From contig NC_087388.1 of the NCBI RefSeq assembly GCF_963675165.1, positions 434,001-498,000 of the forward strand: a stretch of 64,000 nucleotides of DNA. Direction: 5' to 3'. How positions within the stretch are numbered: the stretch's first letter is position 1; each line of letters starts with the position of its first letter. Positions 25,701-38,100 of this stretch are shown in pieces. The notes beneath the pieces were generated by a model. The model was not told where the DNA came from and made no database searches. It saw nothing but the letters and a program-made list of their open reading frames with translations. This DNA comes from Halichondria panicea (Eukaryota > Porifera > Demospongiae > Suberitida > Halichondriidae). The position numbers were made by a program, and so were the translations under genes.

Positions 25701-27008
25701 GTGAATGTCATACACATTATAATTATACTTTAACTGCTTGGTAAGGTAACTTTATTGTGTAGAGCATCTTTGAACGGCCATAACTTTAGTTCCGTTGGTC
25801 CAATAACGTTTATTTAATGATTTTCTGAAAGCTTAGAGAGAGGCCTTTCAGGTAATGTGTTAAAATCAAAAGTGTATTTTCGACCTGTTTCCGACAAAAT
25901 ACCATGGGCTATAGCCCAACGTCTTTTTCCGAAAATAAGAAATTATGGCCCGCTTAAAATTTGAGATTTGAGCATACCATCTGAACGGGCTCCTTCCAAG
26001 CTTTAAGGAAACCATAAAATCATTGAATTTGGACCATCAGAACTCTAGTTACAGAGCCGACTCTAGTAACTTGCACATGTAGCTTCTTTAAACTTCTTTA
26101 AAATACAGCTGAGCCCCCCCTCCCAACTAAACCAAAAAAAATCGTCACAGTACTAAGTCCACACTTCAAGATGGTTGCCTCCCCCCCTCTATGACACAGG
26201 TGCTCTGGAGGTGGTGACTGATCTCTACTGGAGCAGCAGTGCTGAGGGATCACGCACTAAGACACTCCTACTGCTCAGAAACCTCTCCTTCTATGGCCCC
26301 AGCAAAACACTCCTCGCCACTAATGGTGATTGCTATAATTATAACTTTACACAGTGCTGTCAGGTTGGTATTATGTTCTGTTGGTAGTCATAATTATACG
26401 TTGATCTACAATTTCAGAGGTAGCTATTATTTTCATCTTGTAGTAATCTAGACATAAAATTAATGTACATGTATGTACTGCCTAATAATTATGCTTTATG
26501 TTCAGATCATTACACACACTGTAACCTCCTTCCCCCCCCCCTCCCGTCCCTTCTCTTGTTCACAGAGGGCTTTCAGTCCATACTGAGTCACTGCCTAGGC
26601 TCTGAGGATGCTAGACACAACGCTCTGGCCTCCTCCGCCCTCTGGGCACTGCTGCACAACTGCAACAAGGTACATCGATATCCACCCTATAAGTGTGGTA
26701 TCACTCCCGTTGCAGTCATATTTATTCTATCCTTCCCATGTACTGATTTATAATTATATACAGTTGTAGGTACTGTTTCCGTGCTTATTATTTAGGTCAG
26801 AATAAAGAATAAGTTTTTCTGATCTGTACGTGTGCTAATTGATCAGTTTTGTACTCTACAGATTCGTCATGTTCTCAAGCATTCTGAGCTGGTGGAGTCA
26901 CTTGAGAGTCTACACTCCCGGACCATTGCCCCCCAGAGGCTAGGGGGGGCACAAAACTCAGACAATCACCTCAAAACTTTAACTATGGCCTACTCATTGC
27001 TACACTGA
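11483..27008 (+). CDS. RTTN: Rotatin (centriole/cilium ARM-repeat protein)
   Basis: I joined 39 exons in frame to 2222 aa (human RTTN 2226): 11483-11540, 11736-11923, 12181-12824, 13039-13153, 13382-13538, 13796-14106, 14296-14412, 14473-14571, 14847-14978, 15304-15470, 15805-15916, 16014-16250, 16591-16718, 16950-17109, 17515-17614, 18070-18306, 18547-18679, 18734-19150, 19858-20097, 20173-20370, 20555-20630, 20748-20876, 21300-21386, 21477-21635, 21705-21788, 22008-22450, 22726-22785, 22835-23001, 23300-23434, 23519-23703, 23757-23919, 24239-24345, 24402-24479, 24753-24879, 25129-25325, 25556-25700, 26200-26325, 26566-26669, 26862-27008. Diagnostic stretches are SLRSVSFKLSHSLVS, LLEWFNHEGW and LQDVLFQDFPAEILLQRPAI. 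Rotatin is an alpha-helical ARM-like protein needed for centriole assembly, ciliary function and left-right patterning in vertebrates. The exon 34 donor (GGG|GTTCGT) is weak and least certain. Introns are mostly below 700 bp. Confidence 0.95.
17680..17895. mobile_element. MITE, CCGTATTACTAGAAT family, copy 2
   Basis: It has the same inverted ends and interior as the copy at 5511-5717, bordered by TA on both sides. It lies in rotatin intron 15. Shared interior words include TGCGTTCTGGCAAGGATCGT and TCAACCCTCGCAAAGTTCGC. Confidence 0.8.
19335..19650. repeat. Dispersed palindromic repeat, AAGCTTTCAGAAAAT family
   Basis: The left part reads towards TTCAGAAACC and the right part contains CTAAGCTTTCAGAAAATAAC then ACAGAACTAAAGTTATGGCC, roughly complementary to the left end (CCATAACT...). 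The centre contains a GTGGGCTATAG palindrome. Related copies lie at about 13226, 17174, 23105, 25762, 28457, 33358, 49600, 56295, 59640 and 61575. It has no coding capacity. Confidence 0.7.
19787..19890 (+). repeat. Tandem duplication of the rotatin exon 19 acceptor
   Basis: CCTCCCAGGTTCC(T)TCTGTGAGCCCTAGCTCCACA occurs twice, 61 bp apart. The downstream copy is used (exon starts 19858) because it keeps the frame. The upstream copy is a complete decoy acceptor plus the first about 30 exon bases, and its use would shift the frame. Confidence 0.8.
21207..21279 (-). tRNA. tRNA-Thr (anticodon AGT)
   Basis: On the minus strand, 73 nt fold as a complete tRNA. The acceptor stem GGCTCTG pairs with CAGGGCC (one G-T pair). 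The D arm starts TGGCTTAGCGG, the anticodon stem is CCTGT/ACAGG around CTAGTAA (anticodon AGT), and the T arm is CCGG-TTCAAAT-CCGG. A and B box promoters are intact and a T-run follows the 3' end, as needed for RNA polymerase III termination. It closely resembles animal tRNA-Thr(AGT). It sits in rotatin intron 22, antisense to the host gene. Confidence 0.95.
21786..21930 (+). repeat. 21-bp tandem array copying the rotatin exon 25 donor
   Basis: Seven units of CATGTGAGCACCGCATGCAGT or close variants begin at the real exon end (CAT|GTGAGC). Each unit therefore repeats a full donor site. Because 21 is a multiple of three the frame stays open through all units, until a stop just after the array at about 21939. 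Confidence 0.9.
25762..26060. repeat. Full-length copy of the AAGCTTTCAGAAAAT palindromic repeat
   Basis: The left arm reads GAACGGCCATAACTTTAGTT, then GATTTTCTGAAAGCTTAGAG. The centre is CCATGGGCTATAGCCCA. The right arm is the imperfect complement, ending GAACTCTAGTTA. It lies in rotatin intron 36 and is one of the more complete members of the dispersed family. Confidence 0.75.
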
Positions 27009-27332
27009 ACAATACAATTTTTATTTTATTCTTCTTCACACATGTACAGTAGACAAGGCCAGCAATTTATTATAATTATTATGAGGACGACTTTCATTCA
27101 TACTATTCACATTTCGCTTGTCTAGTTAACGATCTTTACCTACTCCCTAAGAGCAATTATAATGGTTGCATTGGAATAAATATGCTGTGTAAATGCACAA
27201 AAATAATGTTAAAAATAATGCATCGCATCCTATAATAATAACGTACTTTATTATAAATAAACACAGAGAGTAGGTGAGCGTTGCTATAGTTACGTACCTG
27301 ACATGAAATTGACAAAACTGTGCATGGCTAAA
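27009..27332. other. Convergent intergenic region RTTN / GPT
   Basis: AT-rich 324 bp between the stop codons of converging genes. It probably contains both 3' ends; AATAAA-like words are present on both strands. No repeat family was recognised. Confidence 0.5.
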
Positions 27333-29365
27333 CTATACGTTTTTGCCGTATTTCCTCAAAAAGTTGAAGTGGAAATCTTCGAAGGCGTCCAACATCAGCT
27401 TTAGATCTTCCTCTGATGGCAAAATAGTGGTCCTATGAGGGAAGGGTCGATTACAAACATGTGTGTGTGTGTGGTCTCAGTACCTGAAGTGCCAGGTGCC
27501 CTCTTTTTGCCCGAAGCCACTCCCTGGCACTATACACACTCCCTTCTGCCGCAGGAACTCCAGACAGTAGTAGGTGTCCAGTGACATGTCCGGGTCCTCA
27601 GCCTGGAAGGGGAGGGGCGTAAAGGTAGGTAAGGCTTACAATGTGTAGAAAACTAAAATTAATGCCCACCATCTATCCAGTTTGCCCGCCCACACACACC
27701 CACCCTACAGCCCTCCCACATACACACTCACTCTACAGTCCGCCCACGCCTCCTCCGGTATCACCACTTTAGGAAAGGCGTACATAGCTCCCAACACCTC
27801 GTTACATGAGACCCCGGGTATCTGGTTGAGCCTCTTGTGGACCAGCACCGCCTTCCTCTCCAAGCTGCCTGTGATCTCAGTGAACTCTTGCTCGTATAGT
27901 TTGTACGAAGGGTCACCAGGTTGTGGTCGTCTCACTAGGGCATCCGTTGCTATCTATGTGGGGGGTGGAGAGGGGGGGGGGTAAATACTGCAAACCTACC
28001 AGAATGTGCATGTAATATAATTATGCTATCGTAGAACGTTGACTGAATACAGTAGCTATGGCTTTTATAAACCATGCACACAACAATTCAATGTCTAAAA
28101 TTATCATTATTATTATTATTATTAGAGGCAATTTTCTATGAATTTAGCCTGCCTATAATTATGCCGGGCAAGGCTAAACTGACCTGCCCTGGAGTGTTTG
28201 GACAGAGGCCAATGCTAGAATGTTTGTAGATCTGCTTCATGACCTCCTTGTCCATGTTCATCATGTGCATGTATCCACCACGAATACCACACCTACACAG
28301 GTCAGGGTGCAGCGGAGAGTTGTGTAAATAAATATAAGAGGCTATAGTTACGTTCACATGACATAGACAGACAGTTGGCATAGCTACATAGATACACCAA
28401 CAGTAAACAAAAAAGAAAGTTGATACTGCCACATGAAGCTTGAGTGGAGATCAAGTTAGAGGAAATTATGGTAAAATTTGGATTTGAGCACACATCATCT
28501 GAACGGGCTCTTTCTAAGCTTTCAGAAAATCAGAAAATCATTGAATTTGGACCATCAGAACTCTATTAAATATTTTGTGTGTGTGCGTGTGTGTGTGTGT
28601 GGTGTGGATGTGTGGTGTGTGTGTGTGACTTACTCTCCGAGAAATCCTTTTGAGGTTGAGTTGAAGGAGACCAGCTGTAGGTCGTGATACGAGGCGGGCA
28701 TGTCCATGAGTACCTTACGGAACGAGTAGAACTCCACCCCTTTCTCGTGAATGTTCTCCTGGTACACTTGATCAGTGAACAGCACCAGACCTTGTTCATG
28801 GCAGAACTTTATGATATCCTCGATATTGTCTCGAGACAGATACGACCCTGAATATGGGGAAGGGGGAGGGGCAATAATTATAAGCTGCATGGGATAAACT
28901 TGAGAGATACAAAAAACAGGCACAGATGTATAGCGGGTAATTTTCTGGGGTCTAATTTTTTTGTGAATTAGCCATTTTATTTATTTCGCGTGTGCGTTAA
29001 CAAAAGGTTATACAGCTGGTGCTTTGATCTTTGATCTTAATTAGATAACAATCGTTAATTAATGAACTACACCGTCAGAAGTCGAGGGAATGAAAGGAAG
29101 TTCTTCCTCTGCCGTGTATAGTACATACAACACCATCAATGGCCAACTAACACAAAGGGCAGGATCTACTCCATAGAACTAGGGGTAAGTTCCTCAATAG
29201 AGCTAGGTCTTAGGGGTAACTTCCTCACCGGTGGGGTTGCCAGGGTTGATGACGACCATGACTCGTGGTTCACTGACACTCCTGGCTGCCTTGATACTCG
29301 GTCGCAGATTGTCAATGTCGATGCCCCACCCCTTTTCCTCGTTCAGAAAGTAGAAGATCTGTGGA

Positions 29366-29421
<56 letters not shown>

Positions 29422-31571
29422 TGAGCTATACTAAGTACTAACACTAATAACACATTGACTAACCACCGCCTGGAACGCTCTTTTGGGGCCTATAAAAATT
29501 CTCTACTTGATTGGAAACTCAGAAATACATGATCTATTCTGCTTTAAATTAAGAAGTGCCCCCCACCCACCCACCCACACCACCCACCACACACACTCAC
29601 AGGTTCAGCGTCCAGCTCAGCGAGGGCGGCTGTGTACAGTGGATACTGTGGCTGTGGTATCATAACGCCGGTCCGAGTCTGGTTGCCCTGGGTGATGTAT
29701 AACATCTGCTTGATCCCGTCGCTAGCTCCGTTGACCAGAAACACATTCTCAGAAGTGCACGGATGTCCATCTTGTTCTGAGATGAACTCAGCGACATGCT
29801 CACGAATGACAGTGATACCTCTCGAGTCAGAGTAGGAACCTATGGAGTGGTAGGAGACTAAAGTATCAGTTAGTATCAGTTAGTTGAGAGTGGTAGGAGA
29901 CTAAAGTATCAGTTAGTATCAGTTAGTTGAGAGTGGTAGGAGACTAAAGTATCAGTTAGTATCAGTTAGTTGAGAGTGGTAGGAGACTAAAGTATCAGTT
30001 AGTTGAGAGTGGGGAGAGTGGTAGGAGACTAAAGTATCAGTTAGTTGAGTGGTAGGAGACTAGAAGGGCAGTAGTTGAGCATGATTGTGTAAAGTACAAT
30101 GCTAATAGTTTTTACAATCATCACAGAAATAGACATTGTTAGCTGGACCTACAATACACATACACACCATAACTATGGTAGGTATGCAAAACAAATTCTC
30201 AAACCCTTCAAGTATACACGAAATCTATTGGCATGTACATAACCCCCCATACACAGTCATGCAGTTCTCACGTACCTATGCTGTAACCTTTGCAGTGAGA
30301 CAGTATATCCTTGGCCCTCTCCACAACGTCACTCGGGTATATCCCGCTCTCTAGCAGGTCCGTAGGGTTCGTACAGGCGGCCAGCAGCTGACGTATGAAC
30401 GTGATGGGCTTCTGACCCATCGCATGGCAATCTCCAATATTGCAGAAGAGAACTCGGTCAAATGGATACGACTTATCGCCCTGGGAGGGGAGGAGAGGGG
30501 GGGGGGGTCACTCAGTGTCATGTATAATAACGTATAGTGTCGTATGAGCTGCCTAATTAAATATATCGTATTTTAAATATTCGTACAGCTCAGGTTACAT
30601 TGTACGAATTGCAGTAGAATAATTTCATTTTCGTAGGATACTCTACAAAACAAAAATGTCCACCGTACGAAAATAACCCGCTATACAGACACAGTGCATG
30701 CATGTGGTAAGTAATTAATAAAAGATTCCCTCTAAAGGTCACCTCAAGAAAGACCAATCTGATTGTCTCCATAACATACAATACTGTGAAGCACATATTT
30801 TCCATGTGACAATTGAAGCAAAGAAGCAATGGAGTAGTTACAACCCGCCCCCTCCCTTTAATATTCATTCTTTTATTATAATGGTATTTACGAGCTCTGT
30901 TGCTCGGTAACAACATGCAGTGCTAGTTAATTTCCAAAACAATCAGCACATAATCAGGCAATGGTAGAGCTAATGGATGCAAACAAATTAAGATATTGGC
31001 ACTCTCTTTAAAGAAAATGGTGCAAATTGGTTGCCATAGAACTTTTGTTGTTTTCCTTTAACTTCAGGAAAAAATTATTTTTTTTAGAACAACCAGATTT
31101 TCTTTGGATCTATCACACAATCCTACGTAAATCCCTCGGTAACAAATGACTGACAGCACTATAAATACAGAATTAAATACAGAATTGAAAAATACCACTT
31201 ACATTTTTGATAGCGGCCTCAATTTCCCCAGCCTTGGTTGGCACCACTCCTCTCACTGCGTACTCCATCTTCCTCAGATGCTCATTCACTGTATCCACTG
31301 TGAGTCGAAACTTCTTCTTATTTGCATTATATAAAGTTGTCTTGTTTTCCATGAGCTTCACAGGGCTGCTGTGATATGAAGAGATCTGATAATTCGGTCT
31401 CATAGACATAGCCAATGGAAAATGTTCTGTCAGAGGGTAGGTGGAAGGTCCTGACATTTTGCAGCTTTGACAAGTAGTGTAGTTGGTAATAGCAGCTCTG
31501 CTGCTTGTAACTCTAGCTCTGGAGGTGTTTTTGAAGGCACCACAGAAAAAACGAAGTACTGGAAAGCTCAT
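27333..31571 (-). CDS. GPT2: Alanine aminotransferase (GPT/GPT2 family)
   Basis: Nine minus-strand exons (31571-31203, 30480-30276, 29839-29601, 29358-29229, 28847-28634, 28292-28184, 27953-27732, 27602-27484, 27432-27333) encode 568 aa. It is a fold-type I PLP aminotransferase: NPGNPTG (substrate/PLP loop), DQVYQENIH and NSTSKGFLGE with the PLP lysine at about residue 381. The family words MEYAVRG, GASDGI, GAMYAFP and VPGSGFGQ all match human GPT2. It interconverts alanine + 2-oxoglutarate and pyruvate + glutamate. The N-terminal about 75 residues precede the conserved core and are rich in Arg, Ser and Thr with almost no acid, consistent with a mitochondrial targeting sequence (inference). 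An internal Met (MSGPSTYPL) could start a shorter cytosolic form. Confidence 0.95.
29841..30060. repeat. About 43-bp tandem array in GPT intron 2
   Basis: Units GTGGTAGGAGACTAAAGTAT followed by one or two CAGTTAGT words repeat about five times, with later units shortened. The array begins immediately beyond the splice acceptor of exon 3 (exon starts 29839 on the minus strand), so the whole 3' end of the intron next to the acceptor is repeat. Confidence 0.85.
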
Positions 31572-32111
31572 TTTACAGCGTGGGAGGGGCTCGGATGCAG
31601 CATGCAGAACAGGATATCAGATCTACCACAACAACGTGTTTGTGGGTCGCTTCTGCCACTGAGAAGTAGATTTATGGATATTGCTGTTAGTGTAGGTCTT
31701 ATTGTAGGCCAGTTGAAGCTTCTTGGTGTAGTAGAATCAATGTAGACTTCAATCCCTTCTATTTGGATGTATTTTCTAGCTGTCTAGTATTGTACTGGTA
31801 TTTTCAGCTCAGTTTTCAAGTAGTCACAGTAGTAAATCTTGTAGTAGTCATTGACCATTCACCCCTCCTCAGAGTACAGTAGAGAAGGTAGTAGCTGTAC
31901 AGATAGGCAGCTAAATAGACCCTCCAACACTAGCTAGCTGTCTAATTATAATATTGGGTAAGGATCGACTGAGATAAACAATGCATACATGTATGACATC
32001 ACTAGGACGCTTTGCATTCCATGCACAAAAGAATGCAACAAAAAAATGCACACAAATTCTGAGCTAGAGTCAAGTGATTGCATTCTTATAATTCAGCAAT
32101 ACAGTGTCTTT
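31572..32111. other. Intergenic region GPT promoter side / DDX27 3' end
   Basis: 540 bp holding the GPT promoter and the DDX27 3' UTR (both genes on the minus strand). No convincing open frame or repeat was seen. Confidence 0.5.
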
Positions 32112-35100
32112 TCATCTCCTCTTGTACCTGCATTGTAAACATAACAATAATCACTAATGACAAGAACAAAAACATACAACTTTGCCTTACCTTTTCTTGG
32201 ACTTAAAATTTGACCCTTTCGCTGCTTTCAAGTCCACAGTAGATCTGCAGTGAGAAATAAGCATCTTGTATAGTACATGTATGGTAAAACAGAAAACTTA
32301 CTTTCTGAGTCCTTTGACAGACTTGTGGCTGGTGTCAGTGAGCTCCTTGTCAAAAGTGCGCACTACTGAACTCGGTTTAACTTTCACTGATTAGAGAGAG
32401 AGAGACAAGAAAACATTATTTAACAAACAAAATTAGTCCCTACAATAATTATTATAGAAGATAGTTATTAGAAAGACAGTTCAACAAGGAGAGTTCACCT
32501 TTCCTAGGTTTCTTAATGCTGACTGGTTCAGTAGCCGTGTCTCTCTTTCTCTTCTTACCCTTCTTGGCCTGCCTAGCTGCATACTCCTGAGACAGCCTCA
32601 CCTTCATGGCCTCCACCTCCTCAGGCTATCAACAAAAGAGGGGGAGGTACATACATGTCAATTATCAGGTAAATAATTATCGATTTAGCTACACTGTACA
32701 CATATCAATTACACTGTACATACATATACACTGTTACTGGGTACTTTTTGAGGGTCTCGCAGATTAGCCATTTTTGTAGCCCTCAAAAAGTAATATACAA
32801 GTGCCAAAAGCCATCATTGCTTAGGACTACATGTTGTTTGCATAGCAACATTGTATGGTGGTTTTGTGGTAATGCAGTTAGCTGATTTAGTATTTTGCAA
32901 GGTCTATGCAAACAGCTGTACATACACTGTACACATATCAATTACACTGCATACATATCGATGTAGCTATATACACTGTACACAAGTATGACAAGTTAAT
33001 TCTCACTGTCTCAGGTTTCTTTTTCTTCTTTTCCTTCTTTGCAGCTTTCTTTCCCTCGCTGGTGGCAGGCTTCTGATTGGATGCTTGAATCCACGTCCTG
33101 GCCGGGCGACTGAATATCTCCTGTTCGTGTTCTATCATATTCCGTGCCTTGTTGACCTGCATCTCTGACACCCTCAGTTCTTTCTCTTCTTCCTCCTGTT
33201 TCAGAATGCTCTTCATTTCACCTTCCAGACCACGAATCTTGTCTCTGAACTTGACAACCACCTCTGCAAAAATTACAGTATTATTATTATTATAGGCAAT
33301 GTAATTAATGTGCGTACACATGCATGCATACAATAATTATAATAGCTCATGTTTGATCAGCAATAACTTAAGTCTGTTCCTCTAATGGGCAGTGATTTTC
33401 TGAAACTTAGAGTGAGCTCTTTCAAATGGCATGTACAGCAGTTGTAGCTATTATAAAATTCTATGGCTTAATCGACCACCAACCGTGCCCAACTACATGC
33501 ATGTATACCCCAGCCGTACTCAACTACAAAACTGTTCCAAAAAATGCAAACCACAGAATAATAGAGCACGGTCTGTGGTCTACAGTTGTAGATCCTAGTC
33601 TGTTAGCATTGTACAAAAAAAACTACAAACACAAATATGTGTGGGTCCGTGTCGTGCAAGAGGGAGTTTCCCAGGGGATTACCCCGTGTTTACCTCTCTA
33701 CTTACATGTAACTAGCTACAGATAAGTACTTTTAGAGTAGCTTGAACAAACTATATTAGATATCTTTCAACAGTCCCAAATGGGTTCTCTCTATCCATGG
33801 CAATCGGCTGGTTTGTCTTCAGAGTGTACCGCCACATCAGGCCTTTCTTCAGTGGGCGTGTATTGGTAAGACATGCGTTATGAACCATTATTGCTGACTT
33901 TGTTTTTAGTAACACTATAATTATATAGATCTAATGCTGTACCGCAACCTGTCCAGCTAGAGTTAAGACAGCCACGCAACAATACTTGCATGACCACTAT
34001 AATAATATATCTATGTGTCACTGTGTGTGGGTTATAAATGTGGCAAATTTTGTACATACATATAAATTTTGATGCATTATAATTATATACAAAATACATT
34101 TAGATCCCACTTGTGTGTGTTTAGCAGGGAATTATGAGCCATAATCTCATAGTTTCCCAGGGAACCTTATCGTTATAAATCTCCACAATACAAAGTAATT
34201 ATTCTGCACACAACTAAATTACTCTTGTTGCGAGTTTATATGTACAATTATAATAATTATAGGATACCCCCGAAACTCACGAATCTTTTGAATAGCCGAC
34301 TAGGAGACAAGCATGTGACTGCGGTACCTGGCATTGGTCCTGCAACGGCACAAAGGATGGGAACCACAAGAGCTTACCAGTTACTTGGGATCTATCTTCT
34401 AGATCCATGTCTACCGAATTTTCAAGCAACATTGCGGTCTAAATTCGGAGTCTATGCCAATAACGCAGGAGTTGCCTATAATGCCTTGCAAGACATGGTT
34501 GCAAAATACATGCCAATGCAAACAACCTTTTACTGTTTTGACATAGCTTTTGTGAATATCCCACTTGGAGCAAAGCCTGTGATTGCTGTACCTGGCATTG
34601 GTCCTCAAAGGGCACCGATGTTTGCTGCGAGGGGAATCACACAAGCTTACCAGTTACTCGGGCTCTATCTTCGAGATCCATCGAATTTTCAAGCAACATT
34701 GTGGGATGAATTCAAAGTCGATCGCCATTGGTCAAGAGTTGCCCGAGATGCCTTGTACGACGTTTCAAGATACATTGTCTGACATTGTATAACAGTGACT
34801 TTTAACTTATGTCGTAGTAACTGTAGTAACAGTATAATTAATAGACATTCATATATGCGTGTGATTAGTGCTTGTGTATTTTAATTGCTGAGTATTTTTT
34901 TTACTTTAACCTCTCAAACACGCAATGCACACGCTATTAAACACGCTTTATACCCAGAAGTATGAAAAACAGAGCTTGAGATGTTGAAAAAACTGATATC
35001 AAAAGCAGCATGCATGAAGGATTAAGTTAATTGCTCTATACAACAGATTGACTAACATTCCTGCATGATTATTGTACAGTCTGACTTAGAGAACTCAGCA

Positions 35101-38100
35101 AGAGAAAGGGGGAGGGGCACCCATGAATACATGCTAATAATCATCAGACATGCCATAACTAGAGCACTAAAGTGCAAACCCTCGGCTGGTGACATGATTA
35201 TAAAGAAACCAGAAGACTGATATAATGCAGTGCATATAGTGATGTTGTTATCATCATCATGCATGACTTGCACAGCAACTCAGGAGCAATAAAACTAAAC
35301 CAGACTGGAGGCATGCTGAAACATTTGAGAACAGGTAGTAGTACTATAAATATATGCACTGTGGATTAGGATCACAGCAAAGAAGCATGGAGTCTCAGAG
35401 AAGTATGGCTCCAGGTCCTGCATGGATCCCAGTCAGCTAAAGCAAGCTTTCTGCTTTAGTGACCCTGTTCCAATATTGTTCCTGGTATATACAGCTTTCT
35501 ACTTTAGTGACCCTGTTCCATTGTTTCTGGACCTGGTACAGGATCACTTCAGTTATAAGTAACGCATGTGCAAGTTCTGTTCAAGCTACATTTTGCTCGC
35601 TTTTATTAGACAACGAAGCTTTAACACCGAAAGCTGCCACTATTAGAAGTACTGACTTGTTGTGTGGAGGCTACCCATGCTGTAAACGCAGTGCTAGAGC
35701 ATCCAGGTAAGCAGACCCAGTCACAAGCTTCTTAGCTTTTGCTCGTTTTTATTTGACAACGAAGGTTTAACATGAAATTCTGCCACTATTAAAATTAATA
35801 ACTTGTTGTATGAAGGCTATCCATGCTGTAAACGCAGTGCCATGGCATGCAGGTGAGTAGACTCACATTACAAACAAACAAACAAACAGACAGACCAACG
35901 GACTACTATACCCATGGCCACCCACGCGCGCCTCGGGTAATTACGTGAAAAATGAATACAGCCTGTATAAACAATTGTCATAAACGTGTATGGATGCTGA
36001 GATACAGATAATGTAACAGTCCGGTTTTCACAATGCATATTATTGCACATAACACACGCGTGGTTGAGTTGTGGGGTACGCTGTTTATTAAGAAGAATGC
36101 GTTGTGACAAACTGACTTATGAATATACCTCAACATTGATGGGAGAATTCGGAATCTATTCCAGTAACGCAAAACTTGCCTATACTGCCTTCGAACTGTT
36201 TTCACTCACTGTATACATGCATAGCCTCGATTCCAGGAGTTGAGGTTACTGTATACACTAATGTCTATGTTTTAGAGTTTTAGCTATACATGTCATAGTA
36301 TGTAATGCATACGTATAATTATGTGGATATCTAAACCGGTACAACAGTCACACAACATTGTACATAGCTAGCATATATAGCCAGAGGAGGTAAGACAGGT
36401 GAGGTGCAGCTCTATAGCAAGCTAAGTAGTTTTTGATTGAGCAATGATTATCCGCCCACATCGTATGTTTTTGTATGAGTTTTCAGGAATTTACATTTCC
36501 TGACATTGACAGTGATTTCTCACTCTTGAAAATAATGCTTTGTTCTCGAGTTATGTCTACTTTTGTACTTGGAATGCCATGCATTGCAGCCTTTTCAGAA
36601 GAGTGCGTAGCAAAACTTGTCCATGGGGTGTTGCTATTCTAGTTAGCTCTGCACTAGAACGCTAGCTATTGGTAGCTGCAAGAGTGAGAAGAGAGCTGCA
36701 AGGCTCTGCTGATGGCAGCCATTAATTTCACTTGAACTTTTGGCATCAATCGTTTTTAACAACAATCATGGTCGATCATTACCCACTCTTTTTGAGTTTC
36801 TCTGTTCTGAATGCAGAAAAATTTATAAAAATGTTCATCATGATAATTATAATGTGTGTATAAAAGCTATTGCTAATAGCTAGTAGCTTTGACACCTCCA
36901 CCGAGGCATCAGCACCCGCATTTTATGATTTCTAGTTAATTTCTCTCACCAGTTCCAGTGCCTGCATATGCACAGAGACCTAATTTGGTATTTTCCTCCA
37001 CCCACGCCACGCTTTATTGTCAAAATCAGCCCCCAAAATGACCTTTGACACGATCTGGGAAATGTTAAAGGCATCAAAATGACCACATTTGCCACACATG
37101 CAGTAAGATTGCAATTACCACATTCAGTAAGGGAGTACACATTTTTACAATTTACTCAAATTCACAAATAATGTCTGTTACGCTATCATTATGTATATAT
37201 AGCTATAGCTATTGTATATAATAGTAGCTATTGTGCTATTTAATTCCATGTGGGGGATTTTCCCAAGGATTACCCCTGTTTACCACAGTTCTAGCTACAG
37301 ATAAAGATAAAGAGTACTAGTACTACTACAGTATAGCTAGCTTAAGAACAAAGACTATAATTATATTGAGGCTCATCTCTCCCAAATGGCTTTTTACCAA
37401 GCAAATCTATGGCGGTAAGAATTAAAACTGACATGGCATATGATTATAAGCCAATAATTATCTGTCACTGAATTACATAGATGTATACAACCTGTCCAGC
37501 TAGAGTTTTAAGACAGCCACGCAATCAATTGCACTATAATATATTTATGTGTCACTGACACATTTTGTACATCTACGTGTGCAGAAGATATACAATATAC
37601 ATGGTGACATAGTTGGCACCCAATATAGACTTTCTTGTTTTAAAGCTGCTGAATAATACAAAGTGCACACAACAGATTACTCTTATTGCGAGTTTATTTT
37701 ATGAATAATATGTAAGTCATGGCTTTTGTGAATAGCCCACTTACAGAACAGCCTGTGACTGCTGTACCTGGCATTGGTGTTGTAGCAGCAGGAAAGATGG
37801 CATGGACGGGAATCACAAAAGCTTCCCAGTTACTTGGGATCTATCTTCAAAATCCATTGAACTTTCAAGCAAGATTGTTGGCAGAATTCAGAGTTAATTC
37901 CAATCACGCGGGAATTGCCAATAATGCTTTGCGTGAGATGGCTTTTATGAATAGCCAACTAGAAGAAAATCCTGTGACTGCTGTACCTGGCATTGGTTGT
38001 CAAGCAGCACAAAATATGATATGGATGGGAATCACAAAAGCTTCCCAGTTACTTGGGATCTATCTTCAAAATCCATTGAACTTTCAAGCAAGATTGTGGG

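Noticed and set aside
35052-36110. Small open frames between BAF copies
   Set aside because: No similarity, no splice logic and no composition bias; treated as chance frames apart from the tandem exon-like pair.
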